Part shown: positions 19,942-29,401 of the stretch, piece after piece
Numbering within the stretch: the stretch's first letter is position 1
Layout of the letters: the number at the start of each line of letters is the position of its first letter
Origin: a virus
Reading direction: 5' to 3' (one strand)
DNA length: 50,002 nucleotides
IMG/VR virus record: IMGVR_UViG_3300020583_000019
Coordinates: 1-50,002 of that record
Notes under the pieces: model-generated
Databases searched by the model: none
Told to the model about the DNA's origin: nothing
Seen by the model: the letters and a program-made list of their open reading frames with translations, nothing else
Program-made: the position numbers and the translations under genes

Positions 19942-22900
19942 CGTGCTCCTACGTTCCACGCTACGGCGCCGGGCGTGATCGAGGTAGCCGTCTGATTACA
20001 AATTTTATAATTTAACTGGTTTGCCGTGAACCACGCGACGATTACGAGGCCGCCAGTAGACCCCCATCCCGTTGACGCTGAGATGTCCGAAGGCGCTCCG
20101 AATAGCGGAATCATCGTGGACGTTACGCCTGTCATCGTCACCGTTGTAGCGGATGCGGAACAAGCATTCCCGCCAACCGCCGTTGTCGGATTCGTCGTCG
20201 TCGTGTTCTGGATGCCGCAGACGAGGCCGCCGCCATCAGCGAGTTGCTGATTGCCGCTGGTGACGACCCACTTGGCGCAATTTCCGGTTGTTGGCGTGGT
20301 AGAGGTGGTCGGAACAATTGCATCCGCACCGTTGGAGAATAAGTGCGGATTCTTGTTCGTGGAGTCATAGCCGAGCATGTCGGTAGCGGAAGCTGTAAAA
20401 GCCGCTCCGGTATGAATCTTGACGGGCATAGCCGACAAATCCTGCAACCCGCCGCCTGTGTAAGTGTTCGCCTGATTGTTGAACACCACGGTCGCCGGGA
20501 GATCGCCAGCCGCGATTGCGACGTAGGCTCCTGCCGCCGTACTTCCAGTGTTGTTGCCCCAGTATTTGTGAGCGCCGACCGTGTTCAGTGTCAGCGTTAC
20601 CACTCCAGTTGAACTGACGTTCGACGCAAATACGCTGTCGCCGCTAAAACTGGATACGGACCCCGAAGCTCCACATCCGAAAGCGCCAGTAGCAGTGGCG
20701 AACGTGATAGCCGTCGCGCAGTTAGGGAACGCGCTGAAATCTGGGAAGCGTGACGCGAGGTAATTCACGCCGTCCGACCATAGGAAGCGAGTCCATGAGG
20801 GAGGAACCAGCAGCGATGCGCCGCCGTTGACTGTGAATCCGCTGGCACCTTCCGTCACCGCGCCCGTGCCGATGTTCTTGAGCACATTCCCATAGTTGAA
20901 ACCAAAGCCCGTTGTGGATGGATTGACGAGCGTGTAGGTCTGCGCCCCAGCGTTGTTGGCCGTGATGAGCGAGAAGCGGTCGCTGTAGAGATACGTGTAC
21001 GTCGTCCCAGACTGTGGATTCACGGGCACGCCGGGGAGAGGACAAGTCGGAGCCACCGACGCGCTCGCCGTAACGAAGAATCCGCAAAGATAGTTGCCGT
21101 TTACTACAGGAGAATTAAAGCCAGCGAACGAACTGCCACCGCCATTGTACTGGAGGGCGTTCGGGCCGCCTCCTGGCGATCCTCCGCCTGTCCCACCGCC
21201 ACCGCCGTCATAAAAAGCGTCACCGTTTTTCAGGCTGACGTGACCGCCAGTGTTGGGAGAGATGGTTATACTTCCTGTTGAGGCATTGCCGTGAAGAGTA
21301 CCAGCGTTCACAGTAAGTGTGCAGGTCCCGGATTGGCAGTAAACGTCCCAGCCTTGGCCGTCGCCCAAGGTCGTGTCCACGGTTAGGGTTCCTGTGCCGT
21401 TAAGGATTACGATGCCTTCGTTGTTCGTAAGTGTGTGGTTTCCGGTGTAGACGATCGCTGATTGGTTGACGCTCGGCACCCGGATTCCACCAGAGCCGTT
21501 GTTGCCCATGCTGAGGATCGTAACATTGAGGTTCTGGCCGACAAGAGAAGGAATAGTCTCGGCTGCACCTTGTATGGTCACAGCGGAAAAAGGCTGTCCA
21601 GTTAAAATTGGAAAATTTGCGCCTTGATTTACATTTTGAACCGTGAGAGGAAAACCAACACTAGTTGAATTACTCGTTAATGATGCCGCTATGGAATAAC
21701 CGCAAGTATCGCAAGTAACGTTTCTAATCATTACTTGTCCGCCGACATTCCCACCCCCCGGATTAGCATTGTAAAAACTAAACAATGGCATGTCGGTCAA
21801 ACCCTGATTCTCCTCGCCCATATCAAGGTCAGCCTGTATACCGTATGAAGCGATACCGAACCACATGCCCTTAATGCTCATCGGAAAATGATGCATGTTA
21901 ATTTCCGTGTCATTCTTAAAGATTACGAATGGCGTCATCGTCTGTCCATCGCCTTGGGCCATACCAGACGAGAAACCGTTATTCCTCATATCCACGCCGA
22001 AACCACCACCGGCAGAGGGCCAGCGGTAGTAGAGGACTCCCATGAAATCGTTGGAGTTGCCTGCGTTGAAATAATTATCGCGGGTAATGGTATAAATGCT
22101 GGAAGTATCGAACATCAACAGATAGCCATTGCCTTGTGCGCTGATGGTAGTGCCCGACCACGAACCCCCTGTACGCCAGATGCCAGGATATGCACCCTGA
22201 ACAAATATCTGATTATGGGCTTCCGTTCCAAAGACTCCCGTAGAGGATGCTATCGGGTTCAGAGTGAGGTTGCCAGCCCAAGTACCTGCAAATTTAAGCG
22301 TGCCTCCAAGCCCCAACCGCGAAGCCTGCGACACCGCTCCCTGAATGTTCAAATACGAGCTTGTAATAAATCCTTGTATAGTTCCCGGAACCTCAGGCAC
22401 GACCGGAAGATAAATCATTCCGCCGCCACTGGAGAACGTGAACGAAGCGTTATACGCAGCAAGAATTGCAGGAACGTTATCGGGGCGCATCCCAGCGGAA
22501 GTTACTGTTGTGCTAGCAGGAGTTGCCACCGTAACCGTAGTGCCGCTGATGTTAGTGATTTTTGTCACCAGCATGTCGTTGAACGGAGAACTGGGTGCGG
22601 TCGTTGGTGCCCACCAAGGCAGGACCATGTTGCCTGACATAGTTGCGCCGTAATCTTCCCACACATTGTAAGTGGCATCGGAGTAGCCAAGATTTGCTGG
22701 CAACGAAACACCGATTAAGTTGTAGGCCCCGGTCGTGCGCCCATAGATGAGATAGAACGCTCCAGCGCCCGTTGGTGTAGGGAGAACAATCTTATTGCCA
22801 AGCGCATAATAGACCGTTCCACCAGTTGCAGTCGTTGTGCTAATTCCCCTTGAGGCATCCACGCCGCTCAGATAGTTAAAGTGCGTTCCGTCAACGACTG

Positions 22901-24230
22901 ACAAGATTTGCTTCACGCCTCCGTATTCCTTGTCATTCGAGGTGCCCTTGATTACCACTGTCTGCCCAGCGGACATTTCCGTTGTGCTTCCAACTAAGCA
23001 GGTAAATGTATTGGTAGCGCCACTGGTGCAATTCGTGATCGTAGAGATCGTTGGCCCGCGCATTCCCAAGTTGGCTAGACCGTTGGAAATCGTCGCCGCC
23101 GAACTAGCCGCCGTGCAACCGTAACCGATGTCGCACATGGCGATTTTGTAAGAGTATTGCGTGGAGCCGATTGGCGAGTTGACAAGAACGCCTGTGCCGC
23201 TCAGTGAAGCCGCACCGGAAGGTATGACCGAAGGAGCCGCTGGAGTTGTCATGGTCTGCGCCGCGCCAGCTCCCACGCAAGCAAGCCCATCCAAGTTTGT
23301 GATATTCGCCGCGCTACCAACCGTCATCGTGCTTGAAAAAGCGTTGATGCTACAGGTGCTCACCAGCGATCCAGAGTTCAGATTCACGGGATGCGCGCCG
23401 TAGAAGCGAATATCTACACCGTTAGGGTTTGGCCCACGATTGATGTTGTCGTCGCCATTCGTGAGAACTCCGCTAGCTTCCGATAGGTTCCCAATCCCAA
23501 GCACGCCGCCATTGTTCAGTTGGTATTGCCCTTGCGCTCCTGCCGCCGCCCCGCTCGATGCAATCGGTGCCCACACTGATGCTTGGCAGGTGTAGATAAC
23601 TCCTGTGCCGATGACCTGCTGCGGAATAGACCCTGGCGTGCAAGCGCCCGATGGAGCCGATACCACGTTGATGACTCCACCGATGGGATTCCAGACGGTA
23701 CATGGAAGTATGTTGCAGACGTGAATGAAGGTGTCTGTGACGTTGAAATACGATTGCCCTAGTGCACCGTTTACAAGCTCGCCGTCGCGGTAAGCTCGCG
23801 TGTTCGGCGCAGGACTCCCCATATTGATCCGCACACTCGGAGGCGATGGGCTGAATATCTGCGTTGTCCCGGTCACGCTCACGCTCTGCACCGTCAGGCA
23901 AGTTGCGGTGGCCAGCGGGCAGAATGTGACATCCCAGGTGCTTCCTGCCGGCGTGATTGAAGTATTCGAAGGTACGCTTACGGAGTAGTGCGCTGATCCG
24001 TCCAGTGTCCCTGCTATCGTTTGTGCCGAAGAGAAGGGCACTCCGTTCCAGAAATACTGTGCCGTGGGATTCGAGGGTGAGACGCGGAACACGAACGAAT
24101 AAGTCCCGCCGAACCACGCCTGTCCGTCCGGGGTGTCTGTGATCGTGCCACTCACGGTCGTAGACTGCGCGAATGTACTGGCAGAAAATAGAACTAGCAG
24201 CACGGCGATAAACGCCAGTTTTCTAATCAA
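19938..24230 (-). CDS. Giant exported beta-helix fibre/adhesin
   Basis: A 1430-aa protein from TTG 24230 (TTGA overlap with the gene before). Sec signal LAFIAVLLVLFSASTFA, then QSTTVSGTITD, which opens an N-terminal domain of about 170 residues shared with the 24688-27210 protein. From about residue 255 (VDIRFYGAHPVN) comes a long beta-helix of the pectate-lyase type. The C-terminal ~100 residues (NACSASATTVTMTGV ... NYKICNQTATSI) resemble the C-terminus of the 24227-24703 product. Likely a trimeric host-recognition protein. Confidence 0.75.
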   Translation of the reverse strand: MIRKLAFIAVLLVLFSASTFAQSTTVSGTITDTPDGQAWFGGTYSFVFRVSPSNPTAQYFWNGVPFSSAQTIAGTLDGSAHYSVSVPSNTSITPAGSTWDVTFCPLATATCLTVQSVSVTGTTQIFSPSPPSVRINMGSPAPNTRAYRDGELVNGALGQSYFNVTDTFIHVCNILPCTVWNPIGGVINVVSAPSGACTPGSIPQQVIGTGVIYTCQASVWAPIASSGAAAGAQGQYQLNNGGVLGIGNLSEASGVLTNGDDNINRGPNPNGVDIRFYGAHPVNLNSGSLVSTCSINAFSSTMTVGSAANITNLDGLACVGAGAAQTMTTPAAPSVIPSGAASLSGTGVLVNSPIGSTQYSYKIAMCDIGYGCTAASSAATISNGLANLGMRGPTISTITNCTSGATNTFTCLVGSTTEMSAGQTVVIKGTSNDKEYGGVKQILSVVDGTHFNYLSGVDASRGISTTTATGGTVYYALGNKIVLPTPTGAGAFYLIYGRTTGAYNLIGVSLPANLGYSDATYNVWEDYGATMSGNMVLPWWAPTTAPSSPFNDMLVTKITNISGTTVTVATPASTTVTSAGMRPDNVPAILAAYNASFTFSSGGGMIYLPVVPEVPGTIQGFITSSYLNIQGAVSQASRLGLGGTLKFAGTWAGNLTLNPIASSTGVFGTEAHNQIFVQGAYPGIWRTGGSWSGTTISAQGNGYLLMFDTSSIYTITRDNYFNAGNSNDFMGVLYYRWPSAGGGFGVDMRNNGFSSGMAQGDGQTMTPFVIFKNDTEINMHHFPMSIKGMWFGIASYGIQADLDMGEENQGLTDMPLFSFYNANPGGGNVGGQVMIRNVTCDTCGYSIAASLTSNSTSVGFPLTVQNVNQGANFPILTGQPFSAVTIQGAAETIPSLVGQNLNVTILSMGNNGSGGIRVPSVNQSAIVYTGNHTLTNNEGIVILNGTGTLTVDTTLGDGQGWDVYCQSGTCTLTVNAGTLHGNASTGSITISPNTGGHVSLKNGDAFYDGGGGGTGGGSPGGGPNALQYNGGGSSFAGFNSPVVNGNYLCGFFVTASASVAPTCPLPGVPVNPQSGTTYTYLYSDRFSLITANNAGAQTYTLVNPSTTGFGFNYGNVLKNIGTGAVTEGASGFTVNGGASLLVPPSWTRFLWSDGVNYLASRFPDFSAFPNCATAITFATATGAFGCGASGSVSSFSGDSVFASNVSSTGVVTLTLNTVGAHKYWGNNTGSTAAGAYVAIAAGDLPATVVFNNQANTYTGGGLQDLSAMPVKIHTGAAFTASATDMLGYDSTNKNPHLFSNGADAIVPTTSTTPTTGNCAKWVVTSGNQQLADGGGLVCGIQNTTTTNPTTAVGGNACSASATTVTMTGVTSTMIPLFGAPSDISASTGWGSTGGLVIVAWFTANQLNYKICNQTATSITPGAVAWNVGAR

Positions 24231-24703
24231 GGCAGCACCCGGACGGAGTACGTTTTAGAAGTTGGCGTTAAAGCCAAAAGAGCACAAACATTAACCGTCA
24301 CCGTATTCGTCGCTGTCACCGTTGCGGTGATTGAGGTTCCTAAAGCAGCGATGTTCGTTCCGTCGCTCGCCGTGGCAATCGCTGGCATACCTACCGTAGC
24401 TCCGGTAACTGTCGCCGTTCCAGAAGCACAAGCCCCAACCAAGAGAGCGCCTCCACCGATTGATCCGGTTGTTCCGGTCATCATGCCGGAAGTTGCTCCC
24501 AAGACCCACACTGATGCCTTACAACTCCAAGCGTATCCCGTAGAACTGTCCGTGTACGTGCTGCCTGAAACACAAGAACCGGATGGAGCGCCGCTGCCAT
24601 TCTGCGTAGACGTACCTGGGAGTTGGCCGCCGCGTGTGTATGCAAGCCCCGCTATAATCAAGCAGAGGAATACAACAAGAACTGGATTCAGTTTGCTGTG
24701 CAT
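24227..24703 (-). CDS. Small exported/anchored fibre-tip-like protein
   Basis: A 158-aa protein with hydrophobic N-terminus LNPVLVVFLCLIIAGLAYT. After a Cys-containing SGSTYTDSSTGYAWSCKASV module, the C-terminal domain (GACASGTATVTGATVGMPAI ... NTVTVNVCALLAL) is the same type as the end of the 1430-aa neighbour. Overlaps the upstream gene by 16 nt. Possibly a receptor-binding or chaperone-like partner. Confidence 0.6.
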   Translation of the reverse strand: MHSKLNPVLVVFLCLIIAGLAYTRGGQLPGTSTQNGSGAPSGSCVSGSTYTDSSTGYAWSCKASVWVLGATSGMMTGTTGSIGGGALLVGACASGTATVTGATVGMPAIATASDGTNIAALGTSITATVTATNTVTVNVCALLALTPTSKTYSVRVLP

Positions 24704-27210
24704 GTCACCCGCCAAGTATCGCTCGCCGTTGGTGCCGTGGCAGCCGCCACGTCGCTAAAAAGCTGTAAGGTCACAGACGTTGTGCTCAAAGCGCCCGTCT
24801 GCTGAATGATGAAGTTCGTCGTTGAGATCGCACTTACGTGATTCGCTTCGCAATGCCAGTCTGTTGTCGCCGCTGGCATTGTGACCGTGCAGCCTCCAGA
24901 CGTTGGAGCCGTTCCAGTGAAGATGTTGAAAGAGGCTGTACCATTTGGCGCTGAGATCGCCGCCGCTGAACCACCACAGCCAGCCGCCGCGATAGTAGGG
25001 GCAGTTGGCGAAATAAGTAAATTTGCTCCACCAAGAGGAACCTGCCCGAACGCTCCGTTGTTGTAACTGCACTTTAGTGCATGGGCCGTGGAATCGCCGT
25101 AACAGACATCTTGACTAGCAATTCCAGTCGGTGCGGCGATTTCTTGTAAGCCTAACTTTGGAATCTCAATACCACCTTTGTTGCTTTGAATGATTCTAAA
25201 AAGTGGAAGCCCGTAAGCAAGCAAATCGTTCTGTGAGTAGACATCGAAGGTGTCGTCCTGTGTGCCACAGCAAGAAAGCGATGAGTAATGATTAACCTTA
25301 GGACCAACAATGTTGACTGTTGGTGAGTGAATTGTGTCGCTGATAATTTCCGACATTGAAGCGCCACAGCCGGAGTAGGAGTTATCCATCGTGACTGTAT
25401 TGGTTCCAGCAGCCACGGTTTCGGCTATCTTCATCCCTATAGTCGCGCTCGCTCCCGAAATGCAGCCGAAGAAACCATTGCGAATGGCTACGTTATTTCC
25501 GTTGTTTACGTTCACCCCGATTTCGCCAGCGGAGTTGAACTCCATATACACACCATCAAGTTTTACGCCGCCGACCTGATTTGTCCCTGTGGCTTGAATG
25601 TCGATGTTAGCTTTTCCAGGTCCGGCGTGGTTGTATGTCCCGCCGTTCACGTTCACATTCACAACGCAGCATTGAGCGGAAGAGATGAGAAGGGGTTCTT
25701 CTGTTCCCGTGCCTGCTAGGTTTACATAGTTGTTGTCGAGATTGATTGGTCCAACAGTGGAACCCGCTCCTGTATTCGTGATTCTAATTCCGTTGGTATT
25801 GGCAAAGCCGCCCAGCACCATTTCCTGAATGCGGCTGGAACTCGTCATGTTATTTGTGTCGATGACGGCATTGGCGATTGTAGCGGATGGGCTGCCTTGA
25901 ATCGTGCATCCGCGAAGATAGCCGGTCCATTCAGCGCCAGTGCGCGGATAGGATGCAATGATGGAGTTGGCTACGAGCGTGGAAGTCACCTGCCAACCGC
26001 CTGTGCCGGTCCCACCGGTATTGATTCCGTCGCATGAGATGGTACTGTTCTTATACAACTCGATCATATCCACGCCGGAGTGGTTTCCAGTGAAGGTAAG
26101 TTGAGCCGAGCGGTCAATGGTGAGGGTAATGCAAGCCCCTCCAGAAGTACCGATAATCAGCGGCGGACTGATTGTTTCAGAATACCCTACGGGAACGTGT
26201 ACCTCTGGACATCCTTGAGCTGCTGCCCCTAGCGCCTGCGCTCCAGTTATTGCGGCCTGAATGGTTGTGTACTTATTGCCGTCAACAATTTGAGTTCCAT
26301 TCAGGCTATAAGAGACGATGATATTCTGCCCCGCAGTTTGAGTAACATTTCCTGATAGTGTCGTCGGTCCCGTAAACGCTCCATTTAGTGCTCCGCCCCC
26401 GTTGGCGGATAGCGTTCCGCTTACTGTTGGGTTCCCACTCAAAGTTGGATTCCCGGAAAATGTCCCTGTTATCGCTCCCGGTCCTGTCAAGTTCGTTGCT
26501 GTCGTTGCGCTCGTTGCCGAAGTCGCGCTCGTCGCCGTTGCCGCGTTGCCTGCGAACGTGCTAGAAGGGTTGGAGAATGTCACCACCCCGCTCTCTGTGT
26601 GCGTACCGCTAAAACTTCCTGTGATTGTCCCTGGACCTGCCAAATTGTTTGCTGTACCTCCGGGAACCACCCATGTGGTGCAGGAATTTCCGCTAATGGC
26701 CGTGCAGGTTTTTGTGGATGTGGATACGAGGTTGAAATACGTAGAGCCGAGAGCCGCACCGGTTACTTCGCTATCCGTGTATGCCAAAACAGGAGGTTGA
26801 GTGGATTGCAAGTTGATGAGGATGGCGGGAGGTGTAGCGTTCAGCGTTTGCGTTGCTCCGGTGATCGTGATGTTGCTGACCGTGAAGCAACCCGAGCTTG
26901 CCTGTGGGCAGAACGTAGCGGTCCACTGGCTTTGGATGGGAGAGATAGCTGTGTTCGATGGGATGCTTACGGAGTACGTCCCTGTTCCGCTTAACGAGCC
27001 GCCGAAGTTTGTTGGCAGCGTGCCGCCTGTCCATGTGTACGGACCTACGGGATTCGCTGGACTGGGAACAAAAACAAAATTGAAAGTTCCGTTATTCCAC
27101 GTCTGCGCGCCAGCATCAGTGATGGTGCCAGAGACCGTGGTTGACTGCGAAAAAGCATGGGCGGAGGACAAGAGAAGAAGTCCGAGCGTAAGAAGGACTT
27201 TGCGAAGCAT
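24688..27210 (-). CDS. Exported beta-helix fibre/adhesin
   Basis: An 840-aa protein from ATG 27210 (GTGAGG upstream). Sec signal RKVLLTLGLLLLSSAHA, then QSTTVSGTITD and a domain paralogous to that of the 1430-aa protein. SATSATSATTAT linkers follow; residues about 295-700 are a beta-helix (TIQAAITGAQALGAAAQG ... LTIDRSAQLTFTG). The C-terminal domain (ISPTAPTIAAAGCGGSAAAI ...) is a type I associate with phage fibres. TTG 27258 in frame was rejected because it would bury the signal. Confidence 0.75.
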   Translation of the reverse strand: MLRKVLLTLGLLLLSSAHAFSQSTTVSGTITDAGAQTWNNGTFNFVFVPSPANPVGPYTWTGGTLPTNFGGSLSGTGTYSVSIPSNTAISPIQSQWTATFCPQASSGCFTVSNITITGATQTLNATPPAILINLQSTQPPVLAYTDSEVTGAALGSTYFNLVSTSTKTCTAISGNSCTTWVVPGGTANNLAGPGTITGSFSGTHTESGVVTFSNPSSTFAGNAATATSATSATSATTATNLTGPGAITGTFSGNPTLSGNPTVSGTLSANGGGALNGAFTGPTTLSGNVTQTAGQNIIVSYSLNGTQIVDGNKYTTIQAAITGAQALGAAAQGCPEVHVPVGYSETISPPLIIGTSGGACITLTIDRSAQLTFTGNHSGVDMIELYKNSTISCDGINTGGTGTGGWQVTSTLVANSIIASYPRTGAEWTGYLRGCTIQGSPSATIANAVIDTNNMTSSSRIQEMVLGGFANTNGIRITNTGAGSTVGPINLDNNYVNLAGTGTEEPLLISSAQCCVVNVNVNGGTYNHAGPGKANIDIQATGTNQVGGVKLDGVYMEFNSAGEIGVNVNNGNNVAIRNGFFGCISGASATIGMKIAETVAAGTNTVTMDNSYSGCGASMSEIISDTIHSPTVNIVGPKVNHYSSLSCCGTQDDTFDVYSQNDLLAYGLPLFRIIQSNKGGIEIPKLGLQEIAAPTGIASQDVCYGDSTAHALKCSYNNGAFGQVPLGGANLLISPTAPTIAAAGCGGSAAAISAPNGTASFNIFTGTAPTSGGCTVTMPAATTDWHCEANHVSAISTTNFIIQQTGALSTTSVTLQLFSDVAAATAPTASDTWRVTCTAN

Positions 27211-27254
27211 AGAATCCTCACTGTGGAAGATTCTAGTACCATTACTACTGTAAC

Positions 27255-27374
27255 TCAATCATCTTCTTCGTCCATCTCGGGGATTTCGTCGTCCTCAGCG
27301 GACTCGTCCTCTTGCAGGATGTCCTCGGATTCGTCTATCGCGTCGGGCATGTCAGTTGAAAACGAGTTCAACAT
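27255..27374 (-). CDS. Very acidic 39-aa protein
   Basis: ATG 27374 with GGGAG upstream; alternative ATG 27350. Of the last 30 residues, more than half are Asp or Glu (DESEDILQEDESAEDDE and so on). Overlaps the preceding small ORF by 23 nt. Could act as a DNA mimic or assembly aid; unproven. Confidence 0.4.
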   Translation of the reverse strand: MLNSFSTDMPDAIDESEDILQEDESAEDDEIPEMDEEDD

Positions 27375-27456
27375 TCCAGCACACTCCCAACGTCACTATC
27401 CAGAATTGAAATTGGAAGTCGCTCTTGCCTCCAACGATCTGCCAGATTTCTGGCAT
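27352..27456 (-). CDS. Possible 34-aa protein
   Basis: MPEIWQIVGGKSDFQFQFW followed by a hydrophobic end. GGCGGGG lies about 15 nt upstream, which is rather far. Included as the only gene-like reading of 27375-27478; low confidence. Confidence 0.3.
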   Translation of the reverse strand: MPEIWQIVGGKSDFQFQFWIVTLGVCWNVELVFN

Positions 27457-27478
27457 CACTTCAGCATCCCCGCCTCTC

Positions 27479-27844
27479 TCAACTGCCGTCGTGCATGTCC
27501 ATGTGCCACCGCATCGCTCCGTTTGCGCTTTCGTAGGTTCCGAACTCCTCAGTATAGCCACAGTCGCATGTCACCTTATGAAAGCCCGTTCGGTTGGTTC
27601 CCTTGTAAGGCAGTTGCAGCATCGCATGGGCTGTTAACTTTCCATCGCCCATCATTTCTCGTTCAAGTTCTTTCGTCCACCCAGCAATCGGTCTTTTCAT
27701 AAGACGATAACCAGCATTTTTCGTCATTTCCAAATCCGCAATGGACGGAGAGTTTTTCTTTTCTTCATCTTCACTAGCGTATTCCCATCCAAACGGCAGC
27801 ATCCTATCTGGTTGCATCGCCCAGCGATAAAACAAGTCAGTCAT
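27479..27844 (-). CDS. Hypothetical protein with Cys knuckle
   Basis: A 121-aa protein; ATG 27844 overlaps the ATP-grasp stop (ATGA). Acidic first half (EYASEDEEKKNSPS), then FHKVTCDCGYTEEFGTYESA and a His-rich MRWHMDMHDGS tail that could bind metal. Coupling suggests it works with the ATP-grasp protein or the fibres. Family unknown. Confidence 0.65.
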   Translation of the reverse strand: MTDLFYRWAMQPDRMLPFGWEYASEDEEKKNSPSIADLEMTKNAGYRLMKRPIAGWTKELEREMMGDGKLTAHAMLQLPYKGTNRTGFHKVTCDCGYTEEFGTYESANGAMRWHMDMHDGS

Positions 27845-29106
27845 TTTAGCATCCCTTCTTCCCGCAGTTTCCGGTAGCGTTTACAGGCAGCTTCGCAAAC
27901 GTCGGTTCGATACTGTGCATTAGGTACTCGCACTTCTCGCAACATCTCATATGCAGAATCGAAGGCTTGTCCTGGCGTCTCACCCACAGCCAATGGACTG
28001 CCCACCCATCCGCAAAGTCCCGCCGTTTCCAATTCGTCCGAATCTCCACGCTTCCGCACATCGTAGATGTAGAAGCGGTCAAGGTTCTTTTCGTGCAGTC
28101 CTTCGATGGGCACGCCTGCTTTATAAAACTTGTCCGGTAAACCTTCGCAAGGATACGGCGGCACGGACAGTCGAACGGAGGCACAGAAGGGATGTTTCAA
28201 AATCATCTCCGGTGGTCGCTCCTCGGATGCAACCGCGTAGAGAAAGTCTCCGAATCCCATCGGCAAAAGGCGTGTTAGTAGTGCGGTCGCATCGTAGCCG
28301 AACCGTGGCGTGAACTCCAGCGCCCAGGTTCCTTCCGCGTTCGTGATCGTGTTCAGGTCTATGGGACCCACGTAGCCGAGTTCTTGTAGTGGCTCCACGC
28401 ATTTTTTAAGTCCCTTCTCGAATAGCGCGTTATCCTTGCGCGACATCCAGCACAGCGATCCGCTGCATCCCGTGTTCGGTCCCAATTCCCCGTTTAGAAA
28501 TTTCTTCGTTTCGATTGTGTGGTTCAGCGCATAGTAGCCGGTGGAGTTTATGTAGACTTCCGTACTCGCTTCCACGCCTTCAACGAAGTCCTGCAAGATG
28601 TACTCGGAAACTTTAGCAGAACGAAAGAGCACGTCGAAGTACCGGAGCATGTCTTTCGCATCGCGGGAAACGTAGGTCGTGGATTTGTCGTCCTGCTCGC
28701 CAATCGGCTTGAACACGAGTCGCTTGTCGCGTTTCTTGATATGCCGGATGCCGTCCGCTGGATTGTCGAATGCTTCCCACGGCGCAACCAGCAAGCCGCA
28801 GCGCGTCATAAAATCCAAGCCGTAGATGCGATCTTCTTCGAGGGTGTCGGCTAATTCGGAGTCGCCAATGGTGGGAACTTCGTTGCTGGCTTCGTCTGCG
28901 TCTTTACCTTGCCCAGTGGCATCGAATACCACGCAGTCGTAATTACCGGGAGACACTTCGTTACCGGGCATTGTGGTAACGAGTCCTCCCAACGCCTCGG
29001 CGTACCGTTCTTCACCAACTGCAACGGATACGTCGTTGCCCTCTTGCGCCATCAGCCAGGCCAACCAAGCGCCTTCTCCGAATTGGCTGGCCAAGCAGAT
29101 TCGCAT
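27841..29106 (-). CDS. PurD-like ATP-grasp ligase
   Basis: A 421-aa protein with the three-part layout of glycinamide-ribonucleotide synthetase (PurD). N-domain opens RICLASQFGEGAWLAWLMAQ. The ATP-grasp core has KRLVFKPIGEQDDKS, YILQDFVEGVEASTEVY and ELGPNTGCSGS (PurD: GPNTGGMG). WALEFTPRFGYDATALL matches the PurD metal-binding ExNxRFGDPE, with Asn and Asp replaced. Phages rarely need purine synthesis from a late operon, so it may ligate another amine to a virion or surface component. Substrate unknown. Confidence 0.8.
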   Translation of the reverse strand: MRICLASQFGEGAWLAWLMAQEGNDVSVAVGEERYAEALGGLVTTMPGNEVSPGNYDCVVFDATGQGKDADEASNEVPTIGDSELADTLEEDRIYGLDFMTRCGLLVAPWEAFDNPADGIRHIKKRDKRLVFKPIGEQDDKSTTYVSRDAKDMLRYFDVLFRSAKVSEYILQDFVEGVEASTEVYINSTGYYALNHTIETKKFLNGELGPNTGCSGSLCWMSRKDNALFEKGLKKCVEPLQELGYVGPIDLNTITNAEGTWALEFTPRFGYDATALLTRLLPMGFGDFLYAVASEERPPEMILKHPFCASVRLSVPPYPCEGLPDKFYKAGVPIEGLHEKNLDRFYIYDVRKRGDSDELETAGLCGWVGSPLAVGETPGQAFDSAYEMLREVRVPNAQYRTDVCEAACKRYRKLREEGMLK

Positions 29107-29115
29107 GAAGAAGTC

Positions 29116-29367
29116 CTACAGTACGCCGCCCTTTTTCAGCGGAACCGGATGCAGCTCGCGCTTGAGCGTGGACGTGTGGCCGACTTCGCGTGGCCGCGTC
29201 CGCTTGTCCGTGAACGTCTTTTCGCCTTCCAGGTTCAGATCGAACGCGCCATCCGGCGACTGCCCGTTCTGCACCGGCGAAGTGCTGCCGGCCTCTAACC
29301 CGTCAATCTGCATCGAAGCCCGCTTCGCATTCGCCTTCGCGTCATCCATATTTCCGTAAAAGCTCAT
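29116..29367 (-). CDS. Small protein beside the ATP-grasp gene
   Basis: An 83-aa polar protein with GAGGAGG before the ATG. MDDAKANAKRASMQIDGLEA helix, then a Gly/Ser/Asp-rich middle and a C-terminus LKKGGVL. Charged and probably loosely folded. Its stop lies 9 nt ahead of the ATP-grasp start. A role as ATP-grasp substrate is conceivable but unsupported. Confidence 0.6.
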   Translation of the reverse strand: MSFYGNMDDAKANAKRASMQIDGLEAGSTSPVQNGQSPDGAFDLNLEGEKTFTDKRTRPREVGHTSTLKRELHPVPLKKGGVL

Positions 29368-29401
29368 AGAGCCTCCTCGTAGTGACTACCGTAGCACATC
29401 T

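Noticed and set aside
21888-22637. 249-codon plus-strand ORF within the 1430-aa gene
   Set aside because: Antisense shadow of a signal-bearing beta-helix protein; no ribosome site or motif.
24688-27258. TTG 27258 as start of the 840-aa protein
   Set aside because: It overlaps the previous stop but adds 16 polar residues before an obvious signal peptide; ATG 27210 has GTGAGG.
28121-28402. 93-codon minus-strand ORF inside the ATP-grasp gene
   Set aside because: Other-frame shadow of a recognised PurD-like protein with an Arg-rich, family-less sequence.
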